From positions 1 through 64,000 of the forward strand of contig PNLP01000035.1 in the NCBI GenBank assembly GCA_013823135.1: a stretch of 64,000 nt of DNA, read 5' to 3'. Made by a program: the position numbers and the translations under genes. Source of the DNA: Planctomycetaceae bacterium (GTDB taxonomy: Bacteria; Planctomycetota; Planctomycetia; Gemmatales; Gemmataceae). This document shows positions 8,632 to 17,859 of the stretch, one piece after another (position 1 is the first letter of the stretch; every line of letters begins with the position of its first letter). Under the pieces are notes generated by a model. The model did no database searches. It was not told the origin of the DNA and saw only the letters and a list, made by a program, of their open reading frames with translations.

Positions 8632-10011
8632 ATGATTGCTGACTCCGCATTCCTGCCCTCGCGCCGCGAACTGCTTCAACGATTGGGCGGCGGAGTGGGC
8701 ACGCTCGGCCTCGCGGGCCTGCTCGTGCCGACCGCCTCCGCGGGGAGTCCGACTGGTCCGCACTTTAAGCCGAAGGCGAAACGGGTCATCCATCTGTTCA
8801 TGAGCGGTGGACCGTTCGGCCCCGACTTCCTTGACCCGAAACCGCTGATCAACAAGTTCGCGGGGCAGCGGCCCAAGGAAGTCGATCTCCGCACCGAACG
8901 CCCGACGTCGGGTTTGCTCAACGTTCCGTTCAAGTTCAGCAAGCACGGCGAGAGCGGCCTGGAGATGAGCGACCTGCTGCCGCACCTGTCACGCCATGCG
9001 GACGATCTGTGCGTGCTGCGTGCGGTCCACGGCGACAACCCGAACCACGGCCCGGCTCTCTATCTGATGAACAGCGGCGTGCTGACATCAACCCGACCGT
9101 GCCTCGGTGCGTGGCTCACTTACGGCCTCGGCACCGAGAACGCCGACCTGCCCGGCTTCGTGGTGCTGTGCCCCGGACGACCCGTGCGCTTTGCCGAACT
9201 CTGGTCGAGCGCGTTCCTGCCGTCCGAGTTCCAGGGCACATACATCAACCACTCGAACCTCGACCCGCGCAAGATGGTGCCGCATCTTCACAACCCCAAT
9301 ACGACCGCTGCGGCTCAGCGTCAACAACTCGATCTGCTCGGTGAACTGAATCGCGACCACGCCACCGAACGCGGCGGCGACCCGGCACTGGAAGCACGCA
9401 TCCAGACGATGGAGACGGCGTTCCGGATGCAAACCGCGGCGTCCGACGCATTCGACCTGAACCGCGAATCGAAGAAGGTCCGGGAGATGTACGGCACGAG
9501 CCACTTCGGGAACGCGTGCCTCTTGGCCCGGCGACTGGCCGAGCGCGGCGTTCGCATCACGCAGATCTACTACGGCAACGGCCAACCGTGGGACACGCAC
9601 GGCAATCACAACGAGAGCACGCGAAGGCTCGCGTTGGACATGGACCGCGCTGCAGGGGCGCTGCTCACAGACCTGAAGGCGCGCGGGTTGCTCGACGACA
9701 CACTGGTACTGTGGGGGGGCGAGTTCGGTCGCACTCCGACGACCGAGGGTGGCGACGGTCGAGACCACAACCACCACGGCTTCACGATGTGGATGGCGGG
9801 CGGTGGTGCGAAAGGTGGCACGGCCTACGGGGCCACCGACGACTTCGGCTTCAAAGCCGTACAAGACAAGGTTCACGTTCACGACTTGCACGCGACCGTG
9901 CTGCACCTCATGGGCTTCGACCACGAGAAACTGACCTACCGGCACGCAGGCCGGGACTTCCGCCTGACCGATGTGTCCGGAAGGGTCGTGAAGGAGATCG
10001 TCCGGAGTTGA
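8632..10011 (+). CDS. DUF1501 family Tat-exported protein
   Basis: A 459-residue protein. Residues 10-16 (SRRELLQ) plus GGGVGTLGLAGLLV form a twin-arginine signal. The body matches DUF1501, a family with an alkaline-phosphatase/sulfatase-like fold: 'KRVIHLFMSGGPFGPDFLD', 'LCVLRAVHGDNPNHGPAL', 'LVLWGGEFGRTPTTEGGDG' then 'DHNHHGFTMWMAGGG', and the C-terminal 'LHLMGFDHEKLTYRHAGRD'. Histidine and aspartate positions typical for metal binding in that fold are present. It is the partner of the upstream PSCyt/PSD1 gene. Export by Tat while the partner uses Sec suggests that it binds its cofactor before export. The enzymatic activity is not established. Confidence 0.93.
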   Translation: MIADSAFLPSRRELLQRLGGGVGTLGLAGLLVPTASAGSPTGPHFKPKAKRVIHLFMSGGPFGPDFLDPKPLINKFAGQRPKEVDLRTERPTSGLLNVPFKFSKHGESGLEMSDLLPHLSRHADDLCVLRAVHGDNPNHGPALYLMNSGVLTSTRPCLGAWLTYGLGTENADLPGFVVLCPGRPVRFAELWSSAFLPSEFQGTYINHSNLDPRKMVPHLHNPNTTAAAQRQQLDLLGELNRDHATERGGDPALEARIQTMETAFRMQTAASDAFDLNRESKKVREMYGTSHFGNACLLARRLAERGVRITQIYYGNGQPWDTHGNHNESTRRLALDMDRAAGALLTDLKARGLLDDTLVLWGGEFGRTPTTEGGDGRDHNHHGFTMWMAGGGAKGGTAYGATDDFGFKAVQDKVHVHDLHATVLHLMGFDHEKLTYRHAGRDFRLTDVSGRVVKEIVRS

Positions 10012-10042
10012 CAAACGATTTGGCGACTGCCAACCTCGGCGA

Positions 10043-10306
10043 TTAGCCGGCACAGAGATGGCACTGCCTGGGATAAAACTCACCTCCGATGGTTGAACTG
10101 CCACTGATTGCAGTACTCGCTGGGAGGGTCGCCAAGTTGCGGTCGCAACTCTCAGGACCGACGTACTCGCCAATGTGATGATCGTGTCCCATCCGTGCGT
10201 TTCTGCGTAATGTTGCGGCCCGGCAAAGACGCCCGCATGCCGCCTGTATGGCCACCGAAGATCCAACATCACACCCCACTCGACGTGGCGTCTCCACCAT
10301 GTCCAT
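10043..10306 (-). pseudogene. Frameshifted, truncated relic of an XylR-like regulator
   Basis: Reading from an ATG at 10306 on the minus strand the protein starts MDMVETPRRVG and then goes out of frame. Shifting by one base at GGGTGTGATG (one extra base relative to an intact reading) restores VMLDLRWPYRRHAGVFAG and AETHGWDTII, which align with RVALMLDLQWPFKRHAEIF and the following residues of the intact regulator at 4800. Similarity is lost after about 45 residues, and the whole ligand-binding and AraC domains are missing. It is therefore a dead N-terminal fragment. It lies tail to tail with the DUF1501 gene and still has a matching upstream element at 10329-10348. Confidence 0.75.
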
Positions 10307-10328
10307 ATTTTCTTCAAATCAATAGTGA

Positions 10329-10348
10329 TTTTCCCGGAAACAATACTT
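10329..10348 (-). promoter_or_regulatory. Relic of the XylR-like upstream element
   Basis: On the minus strand this reads AAGTATTGTTTCCGGGAAAA, 22 nt before the ATG of the relic regulator, and matches 16 of 20 positions of the element upstream of the intact regulator. The rest of 10307-10512 holds no recognised signal. Confidence 0.35.
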
Positions 10349-10512
10349 TCGATCGTTATAAGTGATATGGGAATAAGAGGCTGGATGCCTCGGTATAGCC
10401 GTGTGAACCAAAGCCACCGGTGAGTTGAGAACCTGGAATGCTCGCAGGCCCAAGGACGTGGCCTGGATGGCATCCGCTCAAACCCGCCACATCAGGACCC
10501 GGAGACGCAAAC

Positions 10513-11049
10513 ATGCTGACCTTTCGGTACGCCGCAGTGATCCTCACACTCCCAGTGGTCGCGTTCGTCGCCCACATCGGGTGCGGCGTATCATTCGACA
10601 TCGATATCTTCCAAACTCGAGGTGCGCGAGTTCAGCTCGAGGAAGAACAAAAACTTCATAACCATCTTGATGTCGTGAATCGAGACATCCTTCGGCGAGT
10701 CACGATCAAGAATGAGTTGATCGCCGATTTAATTTCGGGCCGAACGACCCTCGTGGAGGTAACCAGGCAGTTTTTCGTTCTGAATCAGTCGCGATCCGAA
10801 TACATGACGGTGATTCGGCAGAACTATCCCGGCGACACCGATGAAGAGAAAACGGCCAACAACGTGATGGGATACATCATGGCCGAGTTAGCCCATGTGT
10901 CGCCAGCCTATCGAGACGAGGTTCTCAATCGTCTGAAAATGGAATTCGATATCGCCTATCCGGCGAAGGCCGGAAGAGGTTCTCTCGGCGACCACACGCC
11001 GGCGAGAAAAGAAGCAAACTCCGGTGAACGACAATCGTCGTCCAGTTGA
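10513..11049 (+). CDS. Small membrane-anchored hypothetical protein
   Basis: A 178-residue protein with a single N-terminal hydrophobic segment (FRYAAVILTLPVVAFVAHIG) that could be a signal or anchor, followed by a helical, charged domain (LEEEQKLHNHLDVVNRDILR; LVEVTRQFFVLNQSRSEYMT) and a disordered tail. I do not recognise a characterised family. The ATG at 10513 is preferred to the upstream in-frame codon at 10438 because it starts the hydrophobic segment; GGAGACGC 5-10 nt upstream can serve as ribosome site. It precedes a DUF1559 gene by 74 nt on the same strand. Confidence 0.7.
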   Translation: MLTFRYAAVILTLPVVAFVAHIGCGVSFDIDIFQTRGARVQLEEEQKLHNHLDVVNRDILRRVTIKNELIADLISGRTTLVEVTRQFFVLNQSRSEYMTVIRQNYPGDTDEEKTANNVMGYIMAELAHVSPAYRDEVLNRLKMEFDIAYPAKAGRGSLGDHTPARKEANSGERQSSSS

Positions 11050-11123
11050 TGGAAATGAGCGAAGAGGACCGCAGGCAATCAAACAGATCTTGGTAGGGCG
11101 TGAGTCGTTCACGGAGCAGATTT

Positions 11124-12107
11124 ATGCCTCGTAGCCATCACAAAAATCGTGCATTCACACTCATTGAGTTGCTGGTAGTCATCGCTATCATCGCCATCCT
11201 CATCGGGTTACTACTGCCCGCCGTGCAGAAGGTCCGGGAAGCCGCAGCCCGAATGCAATGCAGCAACAATCTGAAACAGGTCGGTCTCGCGCTGCACGCC
11301 CACCACGACGCAAAGGGCATGTTCCCACGTGGAGGAACCATCTCGCCAATGAACGGATACGGGCACTCGTGGTGGGCACTTACCCTGCCGTACATCGAAC
11401 AGGGTGCGATCTTCTCCCAGTTTGATTTTACGTCGCAGTATCACAGAAACACGGGCCTGGTATACACCGGCCACAACGAGTACAACGGCGCACTCATTTC
11501 GGGCAAGGATCTCAAGTTGATGTTCTGCCCCTCCTCTACGCTCAAGAAGTGGGTTCTCCCGACGAACACCCCCAACCCGCCAGGCGTGGCGTCACCGACC
11601 TACACCGGCATCGCAGGTGCCGTAGACCACTCGACCATGGTCAACCGTGACACCGAGACGAATATCAGTCGCGGGATTGGAAAGACTTCCCGTGGCGGGG
11701 TCCTGGTTTCACACGAGGATCGCCGGATCACTGACATCACGGATGGCACCTCGAACACCATGATCGTTGGCGAGCAGAGCGACTGGTGCGTAAACGCCTC
11801 GGGTGCGAACGTGAACTGCCGGAGCGATTTCGGTCACTCGTTCTCGATGGGCCCGGGTCCAGCAACCGAGAACCGGCACTGGAACATCACCTCCGTACGG
11901 TACTCAGTGAACGACAAGACCTGGGAAAACAAGGGCGTCGGCGACTCGGCCTTCGGGCAGAACCGTCCACTCCTGTCCCCGCACCCGGGCGGCATCATGA
12001 TCCTGCTGGGCGACGGTGCGGTGCGGTTCCTCGCACAGTCCGTAACCCTGCCCACGTTGTACAACCTCTCGAATCGGGACGACGGTCAGGTGATTGGGAA
12101 CTACTGA
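11124..12107 (+). CDS. DUF1559 domain protein with type II pseudopilin N-terminus
   Basis: A 327-residue protein. The N-terminus NRAFTLIELLVVIAIIAIL is a prepilin-peptidase signal and helix; cleavage would be between A10 and F11, an Ala instead of the usual Gly at -1, with Glu at mature position 5. The helix continues into LLPAVQKVREAAARMQCSNN, typical of the planctomycete DUF1559 family. The C-terminal part contains the family DG motif (GGIMILLGDGAVRF). Such proteins are thought to be minor pseudopilins or surface proteins; their role is unknown. ATG 11124 with GGAG 7 nt upstream is preferred to 11100. Confidence 0.93.
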   Translation: MPRSHHKNRAFTLIELLVVIAIIAILIGLLLPAVQKVREAAARMQCSNNLKQVGLALHAHHDAKGMFPRGGTISPMNGYGHSWWALTLPYIEQGAIFSQFDFTSQYHRNTGLVYTGHNEYNGALISGKDLKLMFCPSSTLKKWVLPTNTPNPPGVASPTYTGIAGAVDHSTMVNRDTETNISRGIGKTSRGGVLVSHEDRRITDITDGTSNTMIVGEQSDWCVNASGANVNCRSDFGHSFSMGPGPATENRHWNITSVRYSVNDKTWENKGVGDSAFGQNRPLLSPHPGGIMILLGDGAVRFLAQSVTLPTLYNLSNRDDGQVIGNY

Positions 12108-12697
12108 GCACCTTGCATACCTCAGATGGGGACATCGGCACTGGCCACGTACGACACTATCGGAGATAGGATCATTCGCGAGACGAGTGGGACAGCCCCT
12201 GGTCTGTCTTCAACCCTCAAACTCGTCGATAGCAAGCCGACCGAGCGATATCTGTCGTATCGGTTGGTGTTCCTCACACTGACGCCGAGTGATGTTGGAG
12301 CCAGAGGGATTTCTGGTCCAAGTTTTCGTCGGCCAGAGGGATAACTCAGACCGCTAACACACCAGCGATTTCTCTTCCGAAACCTTCTTGCTTGCCCACG
12401 ATACCCAGGTGTACCGTGCGGGTTCTACAGAATAGCTGTTGATCGGACCGGTCGGGATATACGTCGTGAACTGACTTCTCAACCCCGCATAGGCTGCGAA
12501 GTGGCTCCCGCGATACCGTGGCCGCCCGTGGGGTAAATCGTTTTGGAGGTCAAGACACACTGAGTCATCCATCAGGACGTGATAAGTGATTCTGACAAGG
12601 GCCGAACCGCGTATTCCCCGCTGACACCGCTCAATCTTGATTCGCACCACCGAACCCACCGCTTGAAGTATCACCTTTCGCTCACTGGAGACACCTC
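12108..12697. other. 590-nt intergenic region, no feature recognised
   Basis: This stretch has no convincing gene. A 106-codon open frame on the minus strand (12354-12674) begins with GTG, has no good ribosome site and shows no family resemblance. Only the last 15 nt are interpretable: GGAG 7 nt before the ATG of the esterase gene. Confidence 0.5.
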
Positions 12698-13780
12698 ATG
12701 AAATGCCGCAATCGAAGTCGATCGGTTTTACTCTTGGCCTCTGCCGCGATGGCGATGATCGTCTCTGGCGTCATCGCGGCAGAGGTTCCGGCTCAACTAC
12801 CCAAACCGGACGGCAAGCCAGCAGACCAGAGTAAGCCCGTCAAGGTTTTCATCATGATGGGGCAATCCAACATGCTCGGGTTTGGCCGAGTCGGTCCTGC
12901 GAGTACAAAGGGGTCGTTAGAGTACATGGTCAAGGAGAAAGGAAAGTACCAACACCTCGTGGATGATAAGGGCAAATGGACTGTGCGCACCGACGTCCGC
13001 CACGTCTTTGTGATGCCAAAGGGGAACAACATGGCGGTGATGCGAAACGAGTGGCTGGCACCAACCGGCAACTTCGGCCCCGAACTGGGATTCGGCCACG
13101 TCATGGGTCACATTCACGATGAACCGGTGTTGCTCCTCAAGGCGTGCATCGGCAATCGCAGTTTGGGCTGGGATCTGCTCCCACCCGGAAGCAAGCAGTT
13201 TGAACTCGACGGTAAGATTTATGCGGGATACAAGGAATCACCCGCGTCGTGGGACAAAGATACGCAACCCAAGGGGATCCTCTGGTACGCCGGGAAACAG
13301 TACGACGACGACGTGGCCAACGCGAAGGCAGTCCTCAAAGAACTTGCCAAGTACTACCCGGGTTACAAGGACCAGGGCTACGAGATCGCAGGCTTTGTGT
13401 GGTGGCAGGGCCACAAGGACCAGAACGCTGCACACGCCAGTCGTTACGAGCAGAACCTCGTGCAGTTGATCAAGTCGCTCAGGAAGGATTTTGACTCCCC
13501 GAATGCGAAGTTCGTCCTCGCCACGGGTTGTGGTAATCCCGGACGCGACGGCTTCGGGTTGAAGATCGCTGAAGCACAACTCGCTGTCGGCGACGCGAAG
13601 AAATATCCGGAGTTCGAAGGCAACGTCAAGGCTGTGGATACGCGCGACCTTTGGCGCGAGGCGGCGAATTCGCCCAGCAATCAAGGCTACCACTACAACC
13701 ACAACGCCGAAACCTACTACGAAACCGGGGATCGACTCGGACGGGCGATGGCTGAACTGTTACAGGCTGGGAAGAAGTGA
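12698..13780 (+). CDS. Secreted sialate O-acetylesterase-like (SASA/DUF303) carbohydrate esterase
   Basis: A 360-residue protein with a Sec signal peptide (LLLASAAMAMIVSGVIAAEV). The SGNH-type hydrolase blocks are visible: the nucleophile motif VFIMMGQSNMLGFGR near residue 55, the block GFVWWQGHKDQ, and the C-terminal YHYNHNAETYYETGDRLGRA where the catalytic His would be expected. This is the SASA family, which removes acetyl groups from sugars or polysaccharides such as xylan or sialic acid; the actual substrate cannot be told. A good ribosome site (GGAGACACCTC) precedes the ATG. It lies upstream of the five-haem gene but with a 182-nt gap and a palindrome between, so it is probably a separate unit. 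Confidence 0.88.
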   Translation: MKCRNRSRSVLLLASAAMAMIVSGVIAAEVPAQLPKPDGKPADQSKPVKVFIMMGQSNMLGFGRVGPASTKGSLEYMVKEKGKYQHLVDDKGKWTVRTDVRHVFVMPKGNNMAVMRNEWLAPTGNFGPELGFGHVMGHIHDEPVLLLKACIGNRSLGWDLLPPGSKQFELDGKIYAGYKESPASWDKDTQPKGILWYAGKQYDDDVANAKAVLKELAKYYPGYKDQGYEIAGFVWWQGHKDQNAAHASRYEQNLVQLIKSLRKDFDSPNAKFVLATGCGNPGRDGFGLKIAEAQLAVGDAKKYPEFEGNVKAVDTRDLWREAANSPSNQGYHYNHNAETYYETGDRLGRAMAELLQAGKK

Positions 13781-13811
13781 CCGAAGAACCGTGTCGAGGA
13801 AAGGCGGCGTA

Positions 13812-13839
13812 GTGCCCACAGGGTGGACATGGTGGGCAC
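13812..13839. repeat. Short palindrome downstream of the esterase gene
   Basis: GTGCCCAC (13812-13819) and GTGGGCAC (13832-13839) are perfect 8-nt inverted arms around a 12-nt spacer, 31 nt after the esterase stop codon. It may act as a terminator or be a member of the 3'-end palindromes seen elsewhere in the window. Further on, ACGGACA and TGTCCGT around 13875-13895 form a 7-bp hairpin before a T-rich run. Confidence 0.45.
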
Positions 13840-13962
13840 GCGAGTGTGCGCGGATTGCAGTCGTTGTTCGGGAAACGGACAAGATCTGTCCGTACCCCAA
13901 GGGTAGCATTTTTATATATCCGCGAGTTTCGCTGTGCTGGGTAGGTTCCAAGCCCATTATTC

Positions 13963-16332
13963 ATGCACTGTTGCCGTGCTCTGGGGTTGCTCGTGAAAGC
14001 ACTGGTTTTCGCATTGATGGCCAGACTGGTCGTTGCGTCCTTCAGTTCGACGTGTTTCGCTGCGCCGCCGGTTGTGGTTGGGCTATCCAACAAGCACCCG
14101 CTGTCCGAACCGCAAGTGGGTGAGGTATTGCTCGGCGAGTTGCGGTGCGGTGCGTGCCACACTCGCAAGGGCGATTCCGCATCACTGGAACGAGTTGCTC
14201 CCGATTTATCCGACGTCGGGTCGCGTCTCGCGCCGGACTTCCTGCAACGGTTCATCGCGTCTCCATCGGCGTCCCACTCCGGTACAACAATGCCGGACCT
14301 GCTCGCTGCTGAACCCGAGGATCAACGGAACAAGATCGCTGAGGCTCTCACTCACTTCCTGATCGCCCAATCACCCCGAAAATTCCAACGTGTGGCGATC
14401 GAAGAAAAGGAAGCCTCCGCTGGGAAGGCATTGTTCCACTCGGTCGGCTGTGTCACATGCCACTCGCCGCGTGACGATGCTGGCAAGGAATTGGTTCGCG
14501 AAGGCGTGGTCGAACTGGGACACCTGCCCGCGAAATACAGCCTCGCGTCACTGGGCGATTTTCTCCTGCAACCCGCTCGCATCCGACCATCGGGCCGTAT
14601 GCCCGACATGAAGCTAACACCGCCCGAGGCCAGGGCTGTTGCCAGCTACTTGATTGGCAAAGCCGACGCGAAGGTCGTCGCACTTGAACCACAAGAGAAA
14701 CTCGTCGCAATTGGTAAGGAGCACTTCCAACGGCTGAACTGCGCCGCGTGTCACAAGGTCGGCGACATTCCCGCGGCAAAGCCTGTCGGCTCGCTGGAGG
14801 GAGCGGACGCAACCCGTGGTTGTCTGGCCGTGATGCCCAACAAGGCTCCAAGGTTCCACCTGAGCGCAGACCAAATCAAGGCGATTCGTGCGGCGCTCGC
14901 GAAGAAGGCCGAGCAACCGTCCGACAAGGAACGACTGGCCGTCACGCTCACAACGCTCAACTGCATCGCGTGCCACAAGCGGGACGACTACGGTGGGGTG
15001 ACGGAAGAACTCAACGAGCACTTTCGGTCGAGCGAGAAGGAGCTGGGAGACGAAGGACGCATTCCGCCACCACTCACATTGGTCGGTGCAAAGCTGCAAC
15101 GCGTTACGATGAAGAAAGTGCTCTTCGATGGCGACGGCGTGAGGCCGTACATGGCAACCCGCATGCCTCAGTTCGGTGAGGCAAACTTACGGCACCTGCC
15201 GGAGTTGTTCGCCAAGCTTGATGCCGTCAAGCCGATCGACTTTTCATTGCCCAAGGCTCTGGGTGCGGGTGCGAACCAGAACCAGAAGGAGCGTGACCGT
15301 GAGAAGGAAATGCGGGCGGCCGGGCGGGAGTTGGTCGGCGATCAGGGCTTGAACTGCCTCGCGTGCCACAGCTTCAACGGGAAGACGCCGAACAAGGCCG
15401 GAATCGATTTGATGACGACCACCGAACGCCTCCAGCCAGCCTGGTTCTACCACTTCCTGCGTGAGCCGAGCACCTTCCGGCCACGGACCGTCATGCCAAG
15501 TTCTTGGCCCGGTGGGCAGGCCGTTCTCAAGAAAGTTCTGAACGGAGACACCGATCGTCAGATCGAAGCCATTTGGTATTACCTGTCCCTGGGAACGTCC
15601 GCACCCGAGCCTTCCGGTATCCGCACGGTCGAAACGCTGTTGACCGTGACCGACGCCACCCGCACATATCGCGGCAGAAGCAGCGTGGCGGGATATCGCG
15701 GGATCGCCGTCGGGTTCCCGGACAAGCTAAACTACGCCTTCAACGCGGAGACGGGAACGCTCACGGCTCTCTGGAAGGGCGACTTCGTGCGGGTGAACCG
15801 TGGTGGCCAAGGTTCGGGCGGCTTCAACCCCGCTGGTAAGTTCGTCCAACTCGCGCAAGACCTGTCGTTCTGTGACCTCGCGGACGAGAAGGCGGCGTGG
15901 CCACTCCGCCCGGTGATGACCAAGGAAGCACCGGTGAACCCCGACCCGCTCTACCCCAAGAACCGCGGCTACCAGTTCAAGGGATACGCCATGGACGACG
16001 CGTCGATCCCGACGTTCATGTACCTCAGTGGCGACATCGACATTGAGGACCGTTCAGTCGGGAAGATCGCGGACAAGAAATCGCAACTCGTGCGGACGTT
16101 CACGTTCAACTCGCCCAAAGATCAAACGCTCTGGTTCCGCGCTCTCACCGGAAAGGTCGAAACGGAGTCGAAGCAGCAATTCAAAACGGCCGGACTCGGA
16201 CTGAGCATCCCCGCCGTGCCGACGCTACTCCGGCCGACCACAACCGACTCGAAGTCTTCGGAACTGTTGCTCAAGTTCGAGATTCCCAAGGGCAAATCCA
16301 CACGGACTCTCACCTATGAAATCCTTCCATAA
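13963..16332 (+). CDS. Secreted cytochrome with five CxxCH haem motifs
   Basis: A 789-residue protein with a signal peptide (VVASFSSTCFAAPP region). Five c-type haem motifs are visible: CGACH at 62-66, CVTCH at 163-167, CAACH at 260-264, CIACH at 334-338 and CLACH at 465-469, each in a c-type cytochrome-like module. A C-terminal non-haem domain (about 560-789) with 'GYRGIAVGFPDKLNYAFNAE' and 'QTLWFRALTGKVETESKQQF' is beta-rich and resembles the tail found in other planctomycete haem proteins. No clear ribosome site precedes ATG 13963; a GTG at 13993 is an alternative start nearer the hydrophobic core. It overlaps the next gene by 17 nt, so the two products probably work together in periplasmic electron transfer. 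Confidence 0.88.
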   Translation: MHCCRALGLLVKALVFALMARLVVASFSSTCFAAPPVVVGLSNKHPLSEPQVGEVLLGELRCGACHTRKGDSASLERVAPDLSDVGSRLAPDFLQRFIASPSASHSGTTMPDLLAAEPEDQRNKIAEALTHFLIAQSPRKFQRVAIEEKEASAGKALFHSVGCVTCHSPRDDAGKELVREGVVELGHLPAKYSLASLGDFLLQPARIRPSGRMPDMKLTPPEARAVASYLIGKADAKVVALEPQEKLVAIGKEHFQRLNCAACHKVGDIPAAKPVGSLEGADATRGCLAVMPNKAPRFHLSADQIKAIRAALAKKAEQPSDKERLAVTLTTLNCIACHKRDDYGGVTEELNEHFRSSEKELGDEGRIPPPLTLVGAKLQRVTMKKVLFDGDGVRPYMATRMPQFGEANLRHLPELFAKLDAVKPIDFSLPKALGAGANQNQKERDREKEMRAAGRELVGDQGLNCLACHSFNGKTPNKAGIDLMTTTERLQPAWFYHFLREPSTFRPRTVMPSSWPGGQAVLKKVLNGDTDRQIEAIWYYLSLGTSAPEPSGIRTVETLLTVTDATRTYRGRSSVAGYRGIAVGFPDKLNYAFNAETGTLTALWKGDFVRVNRGGQGSGGFNPAGKFVQLAQDLSFCDLADEKAAWPLRPVMTKEAPVNPDPLYPKNRGYQFKGYAMDDASIPTFMYLSGDIDIEDRSVGKIADKKSQLVRTFTFNSPKDQTLWFRALTGKVETESKQQFKTAGLGLSIPAVPTLLRPTTTDSKSSELLLKFEIPKGKSTRTLTYEILP

Positions 16333-17818
16333 CTCATGCGCTCGGCTGCTCCTGCTCGCAGCGTGTGCCCTCAGTCCGTCGATCGCTGACGCCGAAGATG
16401 TCGGTGGTCGGTGGGGCACGGAGGAGCGCGAGCGCGAGTTCTACCCAATCGTGAACGTCCCGATCCCCAAGGACATGGTGATCGAGTCGGGTGCGTACTG
16501 CCTGCTCCCCGATGGACGCATGGCCGTCGGCACGCGTCACGGCGAAATTTACATCCTGAGCGGCATCGACGAGAAGAGGCCGACCCCGACGTACCACCTG
16601 TACGCGACCGGACTCGATGAGATCTTCGGGCTGGCCTACAAGGACGGGGCGTTCTACGTCACGCAGAGTTGCGAACTGACCCGCGTGACCGACACGAAGC
16701 GCGACGGCAAAGCCAACCGCTTCGAGACGATCTCCGACGCTTGGGGCTACGCGAACTACCATGAGTATGCCTTTGGCTCGAAGTTCGACAAGGACGGCAG
16801 CCTGCACGTCGCGCTGGGGCTGTCGAACTCCTATGACTCCTTCGCGTTGTTTCGTGGCTTCGTGATGAAGGTGACCCCCGACTGCAAAACCAAGGCACTC
16901 GCCAGTGGGCTCCGAAGCCCCGGCGGCATCGGGCACAACGAACACGGCGCGTTGTTCTACATCGAAAGCCAGGGGCCTTGGAACTGTTCGTGCAGTCTGA
17001 AGGCAGTCGCGCCCGGCAGCTTCCATGGGCACCCCGCGAGCTTCAACTGGTACAAGCAAGCGCCCGAGATGGGACCCGTTCCCATCACGCCTAAGTCCGG
17101 GACACGCATCGTCACCGAGAAGGAGCGGGTTAAGCAACTCACGCCTTACGCCGTGGTCTTTCCATACATCCGCATGGGGCGTTCGATCACCGGCTTCACG
17201 CTCGACATGACGAAGGGCAAGTTCGGGCCGTTCGAGGACCAGATGTTCCTCGGCGATTACACTCAATCAGTCATCATGCGGGCCACGACGGAGAAGGTGA
17301 ACGGCGTATGGCAGGGAGCGTGCTACCCCTTCCGCGAAGGGCTCTCGACCGGCATCCTGAACGTCGAGTTCACACAAGGGGGCAACTTGTTGTGCGGCGG
17401 CACGAATCGCGGCTGGCCGGTGCGCGGCATCAAGCCCTTCGCACTGGAACGTATCGACTGGAGCGGCAAGATGCCGTTCGAGATCAAGCGAGTCACCATT
17501 GAACCCACGGGCTTCAAGATCGCCTTCACGAAACCGGTCGAAGCAACAACGGGCAACGATCCCAAATCGTACCAACTCTCGACGTTCACGCACCCCTACC
17601 ACGGCGCGTACGGCGGCCCGGAGATCGAGCAAACCAAGCCAGTCGTTGAGAGCGTGAAGCTGGCCGCAGACGGAATGTCCGCGATGCTGGTTCTGGACAA
17701 ACTGACTCGCGGCCACGTCCACGAGTTCGATCTCGGTGCGCTCCGCTCGCGAGACAAGGACGAACTGCTACACCGGAACGCCTACTACACGGTGAACGAA
17801 ATCCCCGCTGCGAAGTGA
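16316..17818 (+). CDS. Secreted beta-propeller protein of the planctomycete dehydrogenase-like type
   Basis: A 500-residue protein with signal peptide (LLLLAACALSPSIADAE). The mature part looks like the six-bladed glucose/sorbosone-dehydrogenase-like propeller used in planctomycete membrane-bound dehydrogenase proteins: 'YCLLPDGRMAVGTRHGEIYI', 'SGLRSPGGIGHNEHGALFYI', 'GQFGPFEDQMFLGDY'-like segment, and a C-terminal beta domain (IAFTKPVEATTGNDPKSYQL). Unlike many relatives it carries no haem motif of its own; instead it overlaps by 17 nt with the five-haem gene upstream, as if haem and propeller parts were split onto two genes. Substrate and cofactor are unknown. Translation is probably coupled because no ribosome site is visible before ATG 16316. 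Confidence 0.85.
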   Translation: MKSFHNSCARLLLLAACALSPSIADAEDVGGRWGTEEREREFYPIVNVPIPKDMVIESGAYCLLPDGRMAVGTRHGEIYILSGIDEKRPTPTYHLYATGLDEIFGLAYKDGAFYVTQSCELTRVTDTKRDGKANRFETISDAWGYANYHEYAFGSKFDKDGSLHVALGLSNSYDSFALFRGFVMKVTPDCKTKALASGLRSPGGIGHNEHGALFYIESQGPWNCSCSLKAVAPGSFHGHPASFNWYKQAPEMGPVPITPKSGTRIVTEKERVKQLTPYAVVFPYIRMGRSITGFTLDMTKGKFGPFEDQMFLGDYTQSVIMRATTEKVNGVWQGACYPFREGLSTGILNVEFTQGGNLLCGGTNRGWPVRGIKPFALERIDWSGKMPFEIKRVTIEPTGFKIAFTKPVEATTGNDPKSYQLSTFTHPYHGAYGGPEIEQTKPVVESVKLAADGMSAMLVLDKLTRGHVHEFDLGALRSRDKDELLHRNAYYTVNEIPAAK

Positions 17819-17859
17819 CCTGCGGGGTGCGCTCAGAGTGGGTGCATCCTCAGTTGGTG

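Noticed and set aside
12354..12674. 106-codon minus-strand open frame in the 12.1-12.7 kb gap
   Set aside because: It starts with GTG without a proper ribosome site and resembles no family; length is within chance in GC-rich DNA.
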